Assembly: GCA_004293675.1 (NCBI GenBank)
Contig: READ01000012.1
Coordinates: forward strand, 62,001-126,000
Direction: 5' to 3'
Source of the DNA: Betaproteobacteria bacterium
GTDB taxonomy: Bacteria > Pseudomonadota > Gammaproteobacteria > Burkholderiales > Casimicrobiaceae
Length of the DNA: 64,000 nucleotides
Positions 42,756 to 51,172 of the stretch are shown here, one piece after another. Numbering within the stretch: the stretch's first letter is position 1; every line of letters starts with the position of its first letter. The notes under the pieces are model-generated. The model was not told the DNA's origin, made no database searches, and worked only from the letters and a program-made list of their open reading frames with translations. Both the position numbers and the translations under genes were made by a program.

Positions 42756-44357
42756 ATGAAACCCACCGTCATCATCGCTTTTTTAGGCACACAACTGGAT
42801 GCTGGCGGCGGTGCAGGTCGTTGGGAAAAATGGCGTCCGACTGTTGCGTTGACGCAGCATGAGGACTTGGTGGTCTCGCGTTTGGAGCTGCTCTATCCGC
42901 CGTCGCAGTTGCAGCTGGCGGAGCGGGTGAAGGGCGACATTGCGAGCACGTCGCCCGCTACTGCTGTGAACTTGGTTGAGTTTCCGCTGGTTGATCCGTG
43001 GGATTTTGGTGAGGTGTATTCGGCGCTCTACGATTGGTCAAAGGCCTATCGCTTTGAGCCAGAGAAAGAGGACTATTGGGCGCACATCACCACCGGCACC
43101 CACGTCGCACAGATTTGCATGTTTTTGATGATCGAGGCGCGCTTCGTTCCGGGCGTGTTGGTGCAAACCGCCCCGCCCAAGAAACAAGCGCAGAGCAAAC
43201 CGGGCACCTATTCGCTCATTGATCTCGACCTTGCTAAATACGATGCGATTGCTGCGCGATTTGCCGCAGAGCAGCGTGATGCAGTCAGCTTTTTGAAGAG
43301 CGGCATTGCTACGCGAAACAAAAAATTCAACACGTTGATCGAGGAAATTGAGCGGGTAGCGGTGCGCTCGGAAGCGCCGATTTTGTTGACCGGGCCGACC
43401 GGTGCGGGTAAGAGTTTCTTGGCGCGACGAATGTTCGAACTCAAGAAATCTCGCAACTTGGTGAGCGGTGATTTTGTTGAAGTGAACTGTGCGACATTGC
43501 GTGGCGACGGCGCGGCGTCAACGCTGTTCGGACACAAGAAGGGTTCGTTCACGGGGGCGATGGCAGACCGCGGCGGGCTGCTTCGCGCGGCGCATCACGG
43601 CGTGTTGTTTCTCGACGAAATCGGAGAGCTGGGGCTCGATGAGCAAGCGATGCTGCTGACAGCTATTGAGGAAAAGCGATTCCTTCCGGTGGGTGCCGAT
43701 CAGTCGGTGCACAGCGACTTTCAGTTAGTCGCGGGCACCAATCGCGATTTGCGGGGCGCGGTGTCTGAAGGCTCGTTTCGCGAGGATTTGTTTGCGCGGA
43801 TCAACTTGTGGACCTACGATTTGCCGGGCCTGGCGGCGCGACCAGAAGACATCGAGCCCAACATTGATTACCTGCTTGAAATCAGCTCGCGTGAAACCGG
43901 TCACTGCGTCCGATTTAACACGGAAGCCCGAAAGCGATACGTCAAGTTTGCGCAAAGTGCCGAAGCCTCATGGCTTGGAAATTTTCGCGATCTCGCGGCG
44001 AGCATGACGCGGCTCGCAACCCTCGCTGATTCGGGGCGGATCGGTGAAGCGCTGGTCGACGCGGAGATTGCTCGGCTGCGTTGGTTATGGCAGCGCTCCA
44101 GCGCAGAGGAGCGCAATCCTCAAATCGATTTGGAGGCGTTACTCGGTAGCGAGGCGCTCGCGCAAATTGATCTATTCGATCAACTGCAATTGCGCGCGGT
44201 GATCGCCGAGATCCGACAAAGCCGCACGCTGTCAGACGCCGGCCGCAGGCTCTACAACGTGTCTCGAAGCGAGCGAAGCGTGGTCAACGATGCGGATCGA
44301 TTGCGCAAGTTTTTAGTGCGCTTCGGATTGACCTGGGAGCGTTTGATTGAGCGCTAG
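42756..44357 (+). CDS. rtcR: Sigma54 activator RtcR with CARF-like sensor domain
   Basis: Activator of RNA-repair genes. About 533 residues from the ATG at 42756 (a TTG two codons upstream is unlikely), as in E. coli. The N-terminal domain (about 1-170: PTVIIAFLGTQLDAG, HITTGTHVAQICMFLMIEAR) is the CARF-like domain that in Salmonella binds tRNA fragments with cyclic-phosphate ends. AAA+ domain: Walker A GPTGAGKSF, GSFTGA (the sigma54-contact loop, usually GAFTGA), LFLDEIGELGLDEQA, and R-finger region REDLFARI. The C-terminal HTH region is within SDAGRRLYNVSRSERSV. Divergent from the operon it should control. Confidence 0.96.
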   Translation: MKPTVIIAFLGTQLDAGGGAGRWEKWRPTVALTQHEDLVVSRLELLYPPSQLQLAERVKGDIASTSPATAVNLVEFPLVDPWDFGEVYSALYDWSKAYRFEPEKEDYWAHITTGTHVAQICMFLMIEARFVPGVLVQTAPPKKQAQSKPGTYSLIDLDLAKYDAIAARFAAEQRDAVSFLKSGIATRNKKFNTLIEEIERVAVRSEAPILLTGPTGAGKSFLARRMFELKKSRNLVSGDFVEVNCATLRGDGAASTLFGHKKGSFTGAMADRGGLLRAAHHGVLFLDEIGELGLDEQAMLLTAIEEKRFLPVGADQSVHSDFQLVAGTNRDLRGAVSEGSFREDLFARINLWTYDLPGLAARPEDIEPNIDYLLEISSRETGHCVRFNTEARKRYVKFAQSAEASWLGNFRDLAASMTRLATLADSGRIGEALVDAEIARLRWLWQRSSAEERNPQIDLEALLGSEALAQIDLFDQLQLRAVIAEIRQSRTLSDAGRRLYNVSRSERSVVNDADRLRKFLVRFGLTWERLIER

Positions 44358-44439
44358 GTTGCTTGAATGAGCTCTAACCGGCTGGCAATTTGACGTTCTC
44401 TAAAGACCAACTAAACCCGTCCTGGCGATATCAACCAAC

Positions 44440-44523
44440 GCCAAACGAGTAAAGGCCTATAGACGGTTATTGATTAACTTCAAAAAGTAGAATAAACGGA
44501 ACGTAAGCCATACTTCTATTGGC
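44440..44523 (-). repeat. Two-palindrome intergenic repeat, copy 4 (inverted)
   Basis: On the minus strand: GCCAATAGAAGTATGGC, 50-base spacer with TACTTTTTGAAGTTAATCAA, then GCCTTTACTCGTTTGGC; 84 bases, start-to-start distance 67. Between the convergent rtcR and dctM genes. Confidence 0.75.
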
Positions 44524-44545
44524 CTATACACATAAAGCTACTTCG

Positions 44546-46015
44546 CTATTTTGCGTACACGATATCCCGCAAAAACAGCGAAATCTGCGGCACGTAGGTG
44601 ATGATCATTAAGCACACCAGAATCACCAATACAAACGGTATGAGCTGCGTAATGATGCGATCCAGCGATATCTTTGCGACGGTGCAAGCCGCGAATAGAT
44701 TCACCCCAAACGGCGGTGTGATCATGCCGAGCGCCAAATTCACGACCATGATGATGCCGAAGTGAACCGGATCGATGCCAAAGTAAACTGCAACCGGCGC
44801 CAAGATCGGCGCGAGCACGATGATCGCCGCACTGGTTTCGATAAACATGCCGATGAAAAACAGGGCGGCGTTTACACCGAGCAAAAATAGCATCGGCGAT
44901 TGCAATACTTCTTTCAGATATTGGCCAATCGCATCGGGCACGCCAGCGCGAGTGATCAGAAACGCAAATAGTCCTGCGTTGGCAATGATGAACATGATGA
45001 CCGACGACGACACCACCGATTTTTTGAAAATCGGAGCCAAGTCGCGCCAGCTAATTTCGCCGTAAATCACCACGCCTACAAACAGCGCGTAGACGACCGC
45101 CACGGCGGACGCCTCGGTGGGTGTGAACACGCCGCCGTAAATGCCGCCCAAAATGATGACTGGCATCATCAATGCGTACGCCGCGCGACCGTGCAGTGCC
45201 TTGCGCACCTTCGGAATGAGAGAGAGCGCGACGAAATACGCAGCAAAGAGTCCGACGCCGATCAAGTCCGTGTAGCGATCGCGTTGTCCCTCGGATGCGT
45301 TGGCCCCCATCAATGCGGGACCGATAAATTTGTTGCCGATGATGAGCAGCGCCACGCCTGCCGCAATGACGGCTAAATCGATAAACGCGGTCGACAACGG
45401 CAAGCGTCCGTCGCCATCGTTCTTGCCCCAGCCCTTTCGACGACACACCACGTAAACAAAGAGCATGAGTGCCGCGCCAATGAGTAGCCCCGGCCCAAAT
45501 CCCGCGATAAACAACTCACCGATGGACACCTCGGCCGACACGCCGTACAAAATCATCGGGATCGATGGCGGAATGATCACGCCCAGCTCTGCGCTGGTCG
45601 CTTGCAAGGATGCTGCCCAAGGCGTTGGATAGCCATGCTTAATGAGCGCGGGAATCAAAATCGCGCCGATGGCAAAGGTGGTGGCCACAGAGGAGCCCGA
45701 CACCGCCGCAAAAATCATGCAGGTCAAAACGCACGTCATCGGCAAGCCGCCCTGAACACCGCCGACCAAGCTCTTGGCGAAATCAACCAAGCGCTTTGAG
45801 ATGCCGCCGGTTTCCATCAGGTTGCCTGCCAAGATGAAAAACGGAATCGCTGCCAGCGGAAACTTGTTGATCGCAGAGAACATTTCTTTCACCGAAATGA
45901 GCATGTTCAAGTTGGATGCTTGAATCCCGAAAATCGCCGACAAGCCGATGGAGACTGCGACTGAAATGGTGAGTGCAAAGCAAACGACCATGGTGATGAG
46001 CATGACGATGGACAT
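44546..46015 (-). CDS. dctM: TRAP transporter large permease DctM
   Basis: Twelve-helix membrane subunit of a tripartite ATP-independent periplasmic transporter, which imports C4-dicarboxylates or other organic acids with a sodium gradient. 489 residues, slightly long: a hydrophilic loop around residues 225-280 (with GPALMGANASEGQRDRYTDL) is unusual. Family features: FAAVSGSSVATTFAIGAIL, GVIIPPSIPMILYGV, LALGMITPPFGVNLF. Separated from dctQ by a perfect REP inverted pair. Confidence 0.95.
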   Translation of the reverse strand: MSIVMLITMVVCFALTISVAVSIGLSAIFGIQASNLNMLISVKEMFSAINKFPLAAIPFFILAGNLMETGGISKRLVDFAKSLVGGVQGGLPMTCVLTCMIFAAVSGSSVATTFAIGAILIPALIKHGYPTPWAASLQATSAELGVIIPPSIPMILYGVSAEVSIGELFIAGFGPGLLIGAALMLFVYVVCRRKGWGKNDGDGRLPLSTAFIDLAVIAAGVALLIIGNKFIGPALMGANASEGQRDRYTDLIGVGLFAAYFVALSLIPKVRKALHGRAAYALMMPVIILGGIYGGVFTPTEASAVAVVYALFVGVVIYGEISWRDLAPIFKKSVVSSSVIMFIIANAGLFAFLITRAGVPDAIGQYLKEVLQSPMLFLLGVNAALFFIGMFIETSAAIIVLAPILAPVAVYFGIDPVHFGIIMVVNLALGMITPPFGVNLFAACTVAKISLDRIITQLIPFVLVILVCLMIITYVPQISLFLRDIVYAK

Positions 46016-46037
46016 AGAACTTTCTCTTTCGCTATTC

Positions 46038-46139
46038 CTGTAGGAGCGGTTCCACCGCGATAAGGGGCAAGACGGAGGGCTCGGTGTTTGGGGTGAGGCG
46101 TGAATGGCTGCGTGGGTCGCGGTGGAACCGCTCCTACAG
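46038..46139. repeat. REPIN-like inverted repeat between dctM and dctQ
   Basis: CTGTAGGAGCGGTTCCACCG plus CGA (46038-46060) is perfectly inverted at 46117-46139, with a 56-base middle. It resembles the GTAGGAGCGG-type REPs of gammaproteobacteria. A long hairpin here could slow decay or limit dctM expression. Confidence 0.9.
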
Positions 46140-46146
46140 CATGGAA

Positions 46147-46641
46147 CTACTGTGCGGTGTCAAGCTCAAGCCGCTTCGGATCAACCAAGTTTCCGATGAT
46201 GCCAATAGCCGCAAACACGCCGCCCACCGGCATCGCCAAATACGCCCAAAACATCGATACATTTTCTAAGCCGATCACGCTTTGCACTTTGCCGCGCACA
46301 GCGTAATCCCAGCCGACGAAAATGATGACAGCGATCAGCAGCAAACTCGCCAGCGCCACCATCCAATCAAGCATTCGTTTCACATGGGCGTTTGACCAAC
46401 GATAGAGCACATCCACGCTCACCATCGCGCCTTGCCTAAACGCATACGGAATGCCCATAAACACCATCCAAATCAACGAAAAGCGAATGAGCACTTCGGT
46501 CCATTCGGCGGGCGATTCGAGCACGAAGCGCGTGATGATTTGAAACATGCCGAGCGCGGCTGCAATGGCGAGCATCACGCAGGCCACGAAGAGCGAAAAG
46601 CCTGTGATGTATCGCTCGAATGTGAGGAAAGTATTTTTCAT
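46147..46641 (-). CDS. dctQ: TRAP transporter small permease DctQ
   Basis: 164 residues with four predicted membrane helices (for example FSLFVACVMLAIAAALGMFQ, LASLLLIAVIIFVGWDYAV, WAYLAMPVGGVFAAIGIIG). The DctQ signature region WTEVLIRFSLIWMVFMGIPY is present. Couples the binding protein and DctM. A terminator lies between dctP and this gene. Confidence 0.92.
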   Translation of the reverse strand: MKNTFLTFERYITGFSLFVACVMLAIAAALGMFQIITRFVLESPAEWTEVLIRFSLIWMVFMGIPYAFRQGAMVSVDVLYRWSNAHVKRMLDWMVALASLLLIAVIIFVGWDYAVRGKVQSVIGLENVSMFWAYLAMPVGGVFAAIGIIGNLVDPKRLELDTAQ

Positions 46642-46685
46642 TTGATGCCCCGGCCGAAGTGTGATCTTTTCCGATTTTAGGTATT

Positions 46686-46721
46686 AAAAAACCCGCTTCC
46701 TTTCAGGAGAGCGGGTTTTTT
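46686..46721 (-). terminator. Terminator between dctP and dctQ
   Basis: AAAAAACCCGCT (46686-46697) and AGCGGGTTTTTT (46710-46721) form a perfect stem with A- and T-tracts. It stands inside the presumed dctPQM operon, so it probably gives more dctP than dctQM transcript. Confidence 0.9.
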
Positions 46722-46763
46722 GTCCCTCCCCTTTCAAGGGGGAGGTTAGGAGGGGGATGGGGT

Positions 46764-47729
46764 TTACTTCACCGCGCGAATGCGATCCAAATTGGCTTTG
46801 CCGAATTGCTTCTCAAACTCAGCGTTGACAGGCGCGAGTGCGGTGACGAATTTTGATTTATCAACTTCGATCACCTGCATACCCTTGGCGCGAAGTTCCG
46901 TCACGCCCTTGGCATCGTCCTCGTCCACGCGGGCGCGGTTAGCTTTGGCAGCCACTTTGGCGGCCTCAAGGAAATGCGTTTTGTCTTCGGCAGACAACTT
47001 ATCAAATGCTGCTTTGTTCATCAAAATGATGGCTGGCGAATACACGTGGCCCGTCAACGACAGATGCTTTTGCACTTGTTCGAACTTGGCGGCCATGATG
47101 ACGGAGAGTGGATTTTCTTGTCCGTCAACCGTACCCTGTTGCAGCGCGGTGAACACCTCCGGAAACGCCATGGGCGTTGTCACGATGCCGAAGCCCTTGT
47201 AGGCGGCGATGTGCACTGGGTTTTCCATGGTGCGCATTTTCAAGCCCTTCAGATCCTCAGGCGCATTGACGGCACGCTTGCTGTTGGTCATATGGCGAAC
47301 GCCGTTTTCGGCCCAGGCCAGTGCTTTGAAGCCCTTGGGTTCAAACTTGGTGAGCATTTCTTGACCGATGGGACCGTCGAGCACGGCACGGGCGTGCGCT
47401 TTGTCACGGAACAAAAATGGGATGTCGAGAATTCGAGCTTCGGGCACGAAGTTAGGCACCGGTCCGGTCGAAGACAGCGTCAGCTCTTGCGTGCCGAGCT
47501 GCACGGCTTCAATCGATTCGCGCTCACCGCCGAGCGAGCCGGAGTAGAACGGCTGCACTTTGATGCGGCCTTTGGTGCGCGCTTCGACTTCCTTAGCGAA
47601 GGTGTCGATGCCGACGCCCTGGTGCGAATTTTGCGCCACCGAAATGCTGATTTTCATGCTGGCTTGAGCGCTAGCAACGCTTGAAATGATGGCCACGCCA
47701 ATGGCTGCGGCAACGATGCGAAGTTTCAT
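46764..47729 (-). CDS. dctP: TRAP transporter substrate-binding protein DctP
   Basis: 321 residues with a Sec signal peptide (about 1-24). TRAP-binding features: ISISVAQNSHQGVGIDTFAK, GTQELTLSSTGPVPNFVPEA, GLKMRTMENPVHIAAYKGFG (holds the conserved Arg that salt-bridges the ligand carboxylate), and EVFTALQQGTVDGQENPLSV. Substrate unknown, probably an organic acid. It precedes dctQM after a terminator. Confidence 0.95.
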   Translation of the reverse strand: MKLRIVAAAIGVAIISSVASAQASMKISISVAQNSHQGVGIDTFAKEVEARTKGRIKVQPFYSGSLGGERESIEAVQLGTQELTLSSTGPVPNFVPEARILDIPFLFRDKAHARAVLDGPIGQEMLTKFEPKGFKALAWAENGVRHMTNSKRAVNAPEDLKGLKMRTMENPVHIAAYKGFGIVTTPMAFPEVFTALQQGTVDGQENPLSVIMAAKFEQVQKHLSLTGHVYSPAIILMNKAAFDKLSAEDKTHFLEAAKVAAKANRARVDEDDAKGVTELRAKGMQVIEVDKSKFVTALAPVNAEFEKQFGKANLDRIRAVK

Positions 47730-47827
47730 GGGTTCTCCTAGAGCGGAACTTGTTTTTTGATGAGTCGGCAGTATTTCAGTGAGCCCGTAAACTTCGCAGA
47801 GGAATTACCCTTGTTGTGAGAGCGCTC

Positions 47828-48172
47828 ATGCCGATCTGGATGCAAACTGCGGGTTTATTGGTACTGTCAAACGTGTTTATGACGTTTGCGTGGTACGGGC
47901 ACTTGAAAAATTTGAGCCATAAGCCGTGGCTCTACGCAGCGCTCATTAGCTGGGGCATTGCGTTGTTTGAATACCTGTTGCAAGTGCCCGCTAATCGAAT
48001 CGGAGCCACTGAGTTTTCGCTCGCACAACTCAAAATCATGCAAGAGGTCATCACGCTCACGGTATTCGTGCCGTTCGCAATTTTCTACATGAACCAACCG
48101 CTCAAATGGGATTACCTGTGGGCGGGTTTGTGCTTGATGGGTGCGGTTTACTTTATTTTTCGGAGCGCGTGA
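47828..48172 (+). CDS. DUF486 family membrane protein
   Basis: About 114 residues from the ATG at 47828; a GTG four codons upstream is possible. Four membrane helices. VLSNVFMTFAWYGHLKNLSH at the N-terminus, EYLLQVPANRIG and QEVITLTVFVPFAIFYMNQP are the DUF486 hallmarks. The family resembles small multidrug or DMT-type transporters, but no function is established. Monocistronic, divergent from dctP. Confidence 0.88.
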   Translation: MPIWMQTAGLLVLSNVFMTFAWYGHLKNLSHKPWLYAALISWGIALFEYLLQVPANRIGATEFSLAQLKIMQEVITLTVFVPFAIFYMNQPLKWDYLWAGLCLMGAVYFIFRSA

Positions 48173-48395
48173 CTTATCGTCGGTAAGACGATTAGGGAAT
48201 GGTCGTGAAGTCCCAACCAAACGAACGATGCGTCGTCGTTGGCGTTGCAACTGCCTTGGAACCATCCAAGCTTGCTTTGTACGTTATCGTTTGTTTGACT
48301 TCCTTTCATTTCGGGGCAATTTCAACAGAAATGTCGGATTAAGTCTTGGTTAGTGCACGTCACACCGATGAACCAACCGCAATGTGTGCCGCAAC

Positions 48396-49979
48396 TCAAG
48401 GTGAAATTGGTTGCATGACCCGCAGGATGGATGTTTCAGATAGATCCAACACATGATTGGCCACGTAGCTGTTTTGCGAATCCGGCTCAAGTGCAGCCGC
48501 GATTACATTTGCCAGAGCTTGGTTCATCGATACAAACCAGCCGCCGGCGGGCAACACTTTGTCAAACCGTTCCAGTTCTACGGTGACGTCCCGGATTGCA
48601 GCGCTAGAGGCGATGGCACCACGAGCATCTTGTCTTTGCCCGCCTTTTTCGGCCAACACCTTGTATCGCTCGGCCGAGACCCTTTGCTCTCGCAACACTG
48701 GTTGAAGCTGTACTCCCAACGCACGTAGCTTGTTGGCCGCTTCATTCTGCGTTGCAGCCAGCCAGTAGCCGCACGGACGCGGTCGAACACGGTCCACGCG
48801 CAGCTTTAGCGCTGATCGCCATTCCACCTCGATGGCTCGATCAGCACCGGAGGCCGCATCTACAAACTGCAAGGTCTCGCGCCCTGGTGAAGCTTGCGCT
48901 CGAATGACCAGATCACCAACACAGGCCTGTGCCGCCGCAGCATCGCCCGCGCCACGAACCGCGGTCACCAAGCGCGTGCCTTGGCCGGCTGCGCTTTGAA
49001 TCACCGCGAGGCTCGCCACCACATGGCTATGCACGCGCCGCGCAAAATGCGCCCTGCCTAGTCCCACGCCACGCGTTTCGATCAAAATACTGACCGCATT
49101 GCGCAAACCGTAGACGTTTCTCCCGGTGTCGGGTTGCACGCCGCCCATGCTCACTACCGTATCCGTGGCATCTGCCGAGCTCGTGTGATACCAAAAAACT
49201 GACTGGCCGAGGCTTTCAAGCGCAAGGCGCGCGTTGCCTACAAATTCTTTTAACGCCAAATCCCCTACTTTTGAATCCATGTTGCCAACGGTGGCCGCCT
49301 GCAACAGTGCGTCGTATTTCGCATACGCAGAAAACTTGTCAAGCCATCTGCCACCGACGGTGAACTCATGTAGATCCATGACCACTTGTGGCGAAAAGCG
49401 TAGTGCAGTCGCCGCAATGGCTTTGGCTTCGGGCGTTTGCAGTAGCAGGTGATCGCGGTTGACATCCAAGCCGTTGGCCGTGGCACGCACAAAATTTTCT
49501 GCGCCATCGGGGTTGGCTCGCGGCATGATTACAACGTTTACTTGCTCCAGCAGACTGCGCTGCGTAGTGACAAGCCGCTGTGCTAGTGCCAGCGCGGCCT
49601 CTCCACCCGCCGGCTCGTTACCATGCTGCTGCCCCAAGATCAAAACGGTGGGTTTGTCGGGCTGAAAACTTGACGGGGAAGACAACAGCAGCAATGGAAT
49701 GTCACGCCCTTGTTGAGACTTTCCGATCGACTCCATCCGCATCCATTTGTCGCTTTGCGCGGCCAGCTGGCGCGAATAGGTCAACACTTCCTCGTGGCTA
49801 GTGAAGTCCTTGCGCCCCGGCGCCATACCGGGCGATGTATAGCGCACATCAGGATCTGAGTAGCGTTGAGACACTGCCGCTGGAACTGGCGCAACTTTCG
49901 CTGGATCAAACTGAGCGTTTGCCGCCATGGATGGTAACGCCAAACACCAGATCAACGCCTTACTTGGGAATTTGAACAC
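48396..49979 (-). CDS. Exported M14-family zinc carboxypeptidase
   Basis: About 527 residues from a GTG at 49979, chosen for the GGAG six bases before it and a signal peptide (FKFPSKALIWCLALPSMAAN). The longer frame to 50087 lacks support. Zinc ligands H-x-x-E in LILGQQHGNEPAGGE; third ligand in MDLHEFTVGGRW; NPDGAENFVRA and DVNRDH are typical M14. Probably a periplasmic or secreted peptidase. It is the last gene of a left-running set from the hydrolase at 54.9 kb. Confidence 0.85.
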   Translation of the reverse strand: MFKFPSKALIWCLALPSMAANAQFDPAKVAPVPAAVSQRYSDPDVRYTSPGMAPGRKDFTSHEEVLTYSRQLAAQSDKWMRMESIGKSQQGRDIPLLLLSSPSSFQPDKPTVLILGQQHGNEPAGGEAALALAQRLVTTQRSLLEQVNVVIMPRANPDGAENFVRATANGLDVNRDHLLLQTPEAKAIAATALRFSPQVVMDLHEFTVGGRWLDKFSAYAKYDALLQAATVGNMDSKVGDLALKEFVGNARLALESLGQSVFWYHTSSADATDTVVSMGGVQPDTGRNVYGLRNAVSILIETRGVGLGRAHFARRVHSHVVASLAVIQSAAGQGTRLVTAVRGAGDAAAAQACVGDLVIRAQASPGRETLQFVDAASGADRAIEVEWRSALKLRVDRVRPRPCGYWLAATQNEAANKLRALGVQLQPVLREQRVSAERYKVLAEKGGQRQDARGAIASSAAIRDVTVELERFDKVLPAGGWFVSMNQALANVIAAALEPDSQNSYVANHVLDLSETSILRVMQPISP

Positions 49980-50092
49980 GAACAGCTCCAGAAGGTTGAA
50001 GTGGCATTGGATGTAGGGTCGACGAGAGATCCGAAAGAATTGCGTTGAATGTCTGTAGCTTATGGTCGACGATTGCTGCCCGGCCAAATCGA

Positions 50093-51115
50093 CTAGAAAT
50101 CGTGTCGGATACCCGAGCCGATCGCGCGCACTTTTACGTTTGTCCTGCTGGCTGAGTTAACGCCGTCGTTGTCAATGAAGATCTGAAATTGCGTGCGCTT
50201 CGACATGGCGTAAATGTAGGCGGCTTGCCAGCGTTTTTGTTTGCCGGTCAATGACGATTGCACGTCGCGCTGCATGACGTTCAACACGAAGGTGCTTGCG
50301 CCTTGTGTGGCTTTGGCACCCACGACCCACCAGTCGACCGACCCGCGCGTTGTCGCGGTGTTGTTGTAGCGGTCACGGCCATACATGGCGTAGGGTTCGA
50401 TCATGCCCATGTCATAGCGTGCGCCAATCTGCCATTTGTCGTCGAATTCGTTGACCTTGAGGCCGCCCTTGCGGGTGTCTTGACCATAGCCCAATGCCAA
50501 GCGCAATGGGCCACCGGCGTAATTGAGTCCAAGGTCGACCGAGCGCGCTGCGTCCTCGGCCTCGGTGGCAGTGCCAGCGCCGCGGTTGTAAACGCGCGCA
50601 CGAAAATCTACGCCGCCCCAGTTTGGGCTCAGGTATCCCACCGAATCCGAAGTGCGATTGCGTGAGTTAAGAACGGTGCCGCTGGTTGCGGTTGCGCCTG
50701 CATCATTGGGCGCAAAGCTGGTGATCGCGATCACTTGCGAATACAGGGGTGAGCCGGTGGGGTTGCTTGAGTCAAGCCGCCCCAGCGCCACAACGCCAAA
50801 CGCGCCACTCAGTCCGACATAGCTGGTGCGAAACGGTGAGGTAGTTGATGCAAGGGCGCCTGTGTCCGCGCCGAAACCATACTCGGCGCCGTAGAGCGCT
50901 CGCAGGCCCCCGCCCAAATCTTCACGGCCGCGAAAACCGAAGCGCGAGGCGTTGTCTCGGAGCTCGGTGACTCGCTTGTCGCCCGTCGTGACGCTATTGA
51001 CGGTGAGTCGAAACTGGCCGTAGAGCTCGGTTGAAGCGATCTGTGCGGAGACTGGTAGCGCCCCCAACGTGGTCAGCATTGCAGTAATTGCTAAGGGACG
51101 TCGTTTCATAAGCAT
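50093..51115 (-). CDS. Outer-membrane porin (Burkholderia type)
   Basis: 340 residues with a signal peptide (about 1-24). STELYGQFRLTVNSVTTGDK at the mature N-terminus, SRFGFRGREDLGGGLRALYG, the barrel repeats, and a C-terminal Phe after GSGIRH are hallmarks of the trimeric 16-strand porins of Betaproteobacteria. General diffusion of small anions or the sulfated compounds handled by the neighbouring sulfatase is likely. An upstream ATG two codons earlier is in use in the longest frame. Confidence 0.93.
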   Translation of the reverse strand: MLMKRRPLAITAMLTTLGALPVSAQIASTELYGQFRLTVNSVTTGDKRVTELRDNASRFGFRGREDLGGGLRALYGAEYGFGADTGALASTTSPFRTSYVGLSGAFGVVALGRLDSSNPTGSPLYSQVIAITSFAPNDAGATATSGTVLNSRNRTSDSVGYLSPNWGGVDFRARVYNRGAGTATEAEDAARSVDLGLNYAGGPLRLALGYGQDTRKGGLKVNEFDDKWQIGARYDMGMIEPYAMYGRDRYNNTATTRGSVDWWVVGAKATQGASTFVLNVMQRDVQSSLTGKQKRWQAAYIYAMSKRTQFQIFIDNDGVNSASRTNVKVRAIGSGIRHDF

Positions 51116-51172
51116 GGTGTCTCCTGTGGGTAGGTTAGTTATGGTGATGTGTGGGTGCTTGTGAAAGCGGAT

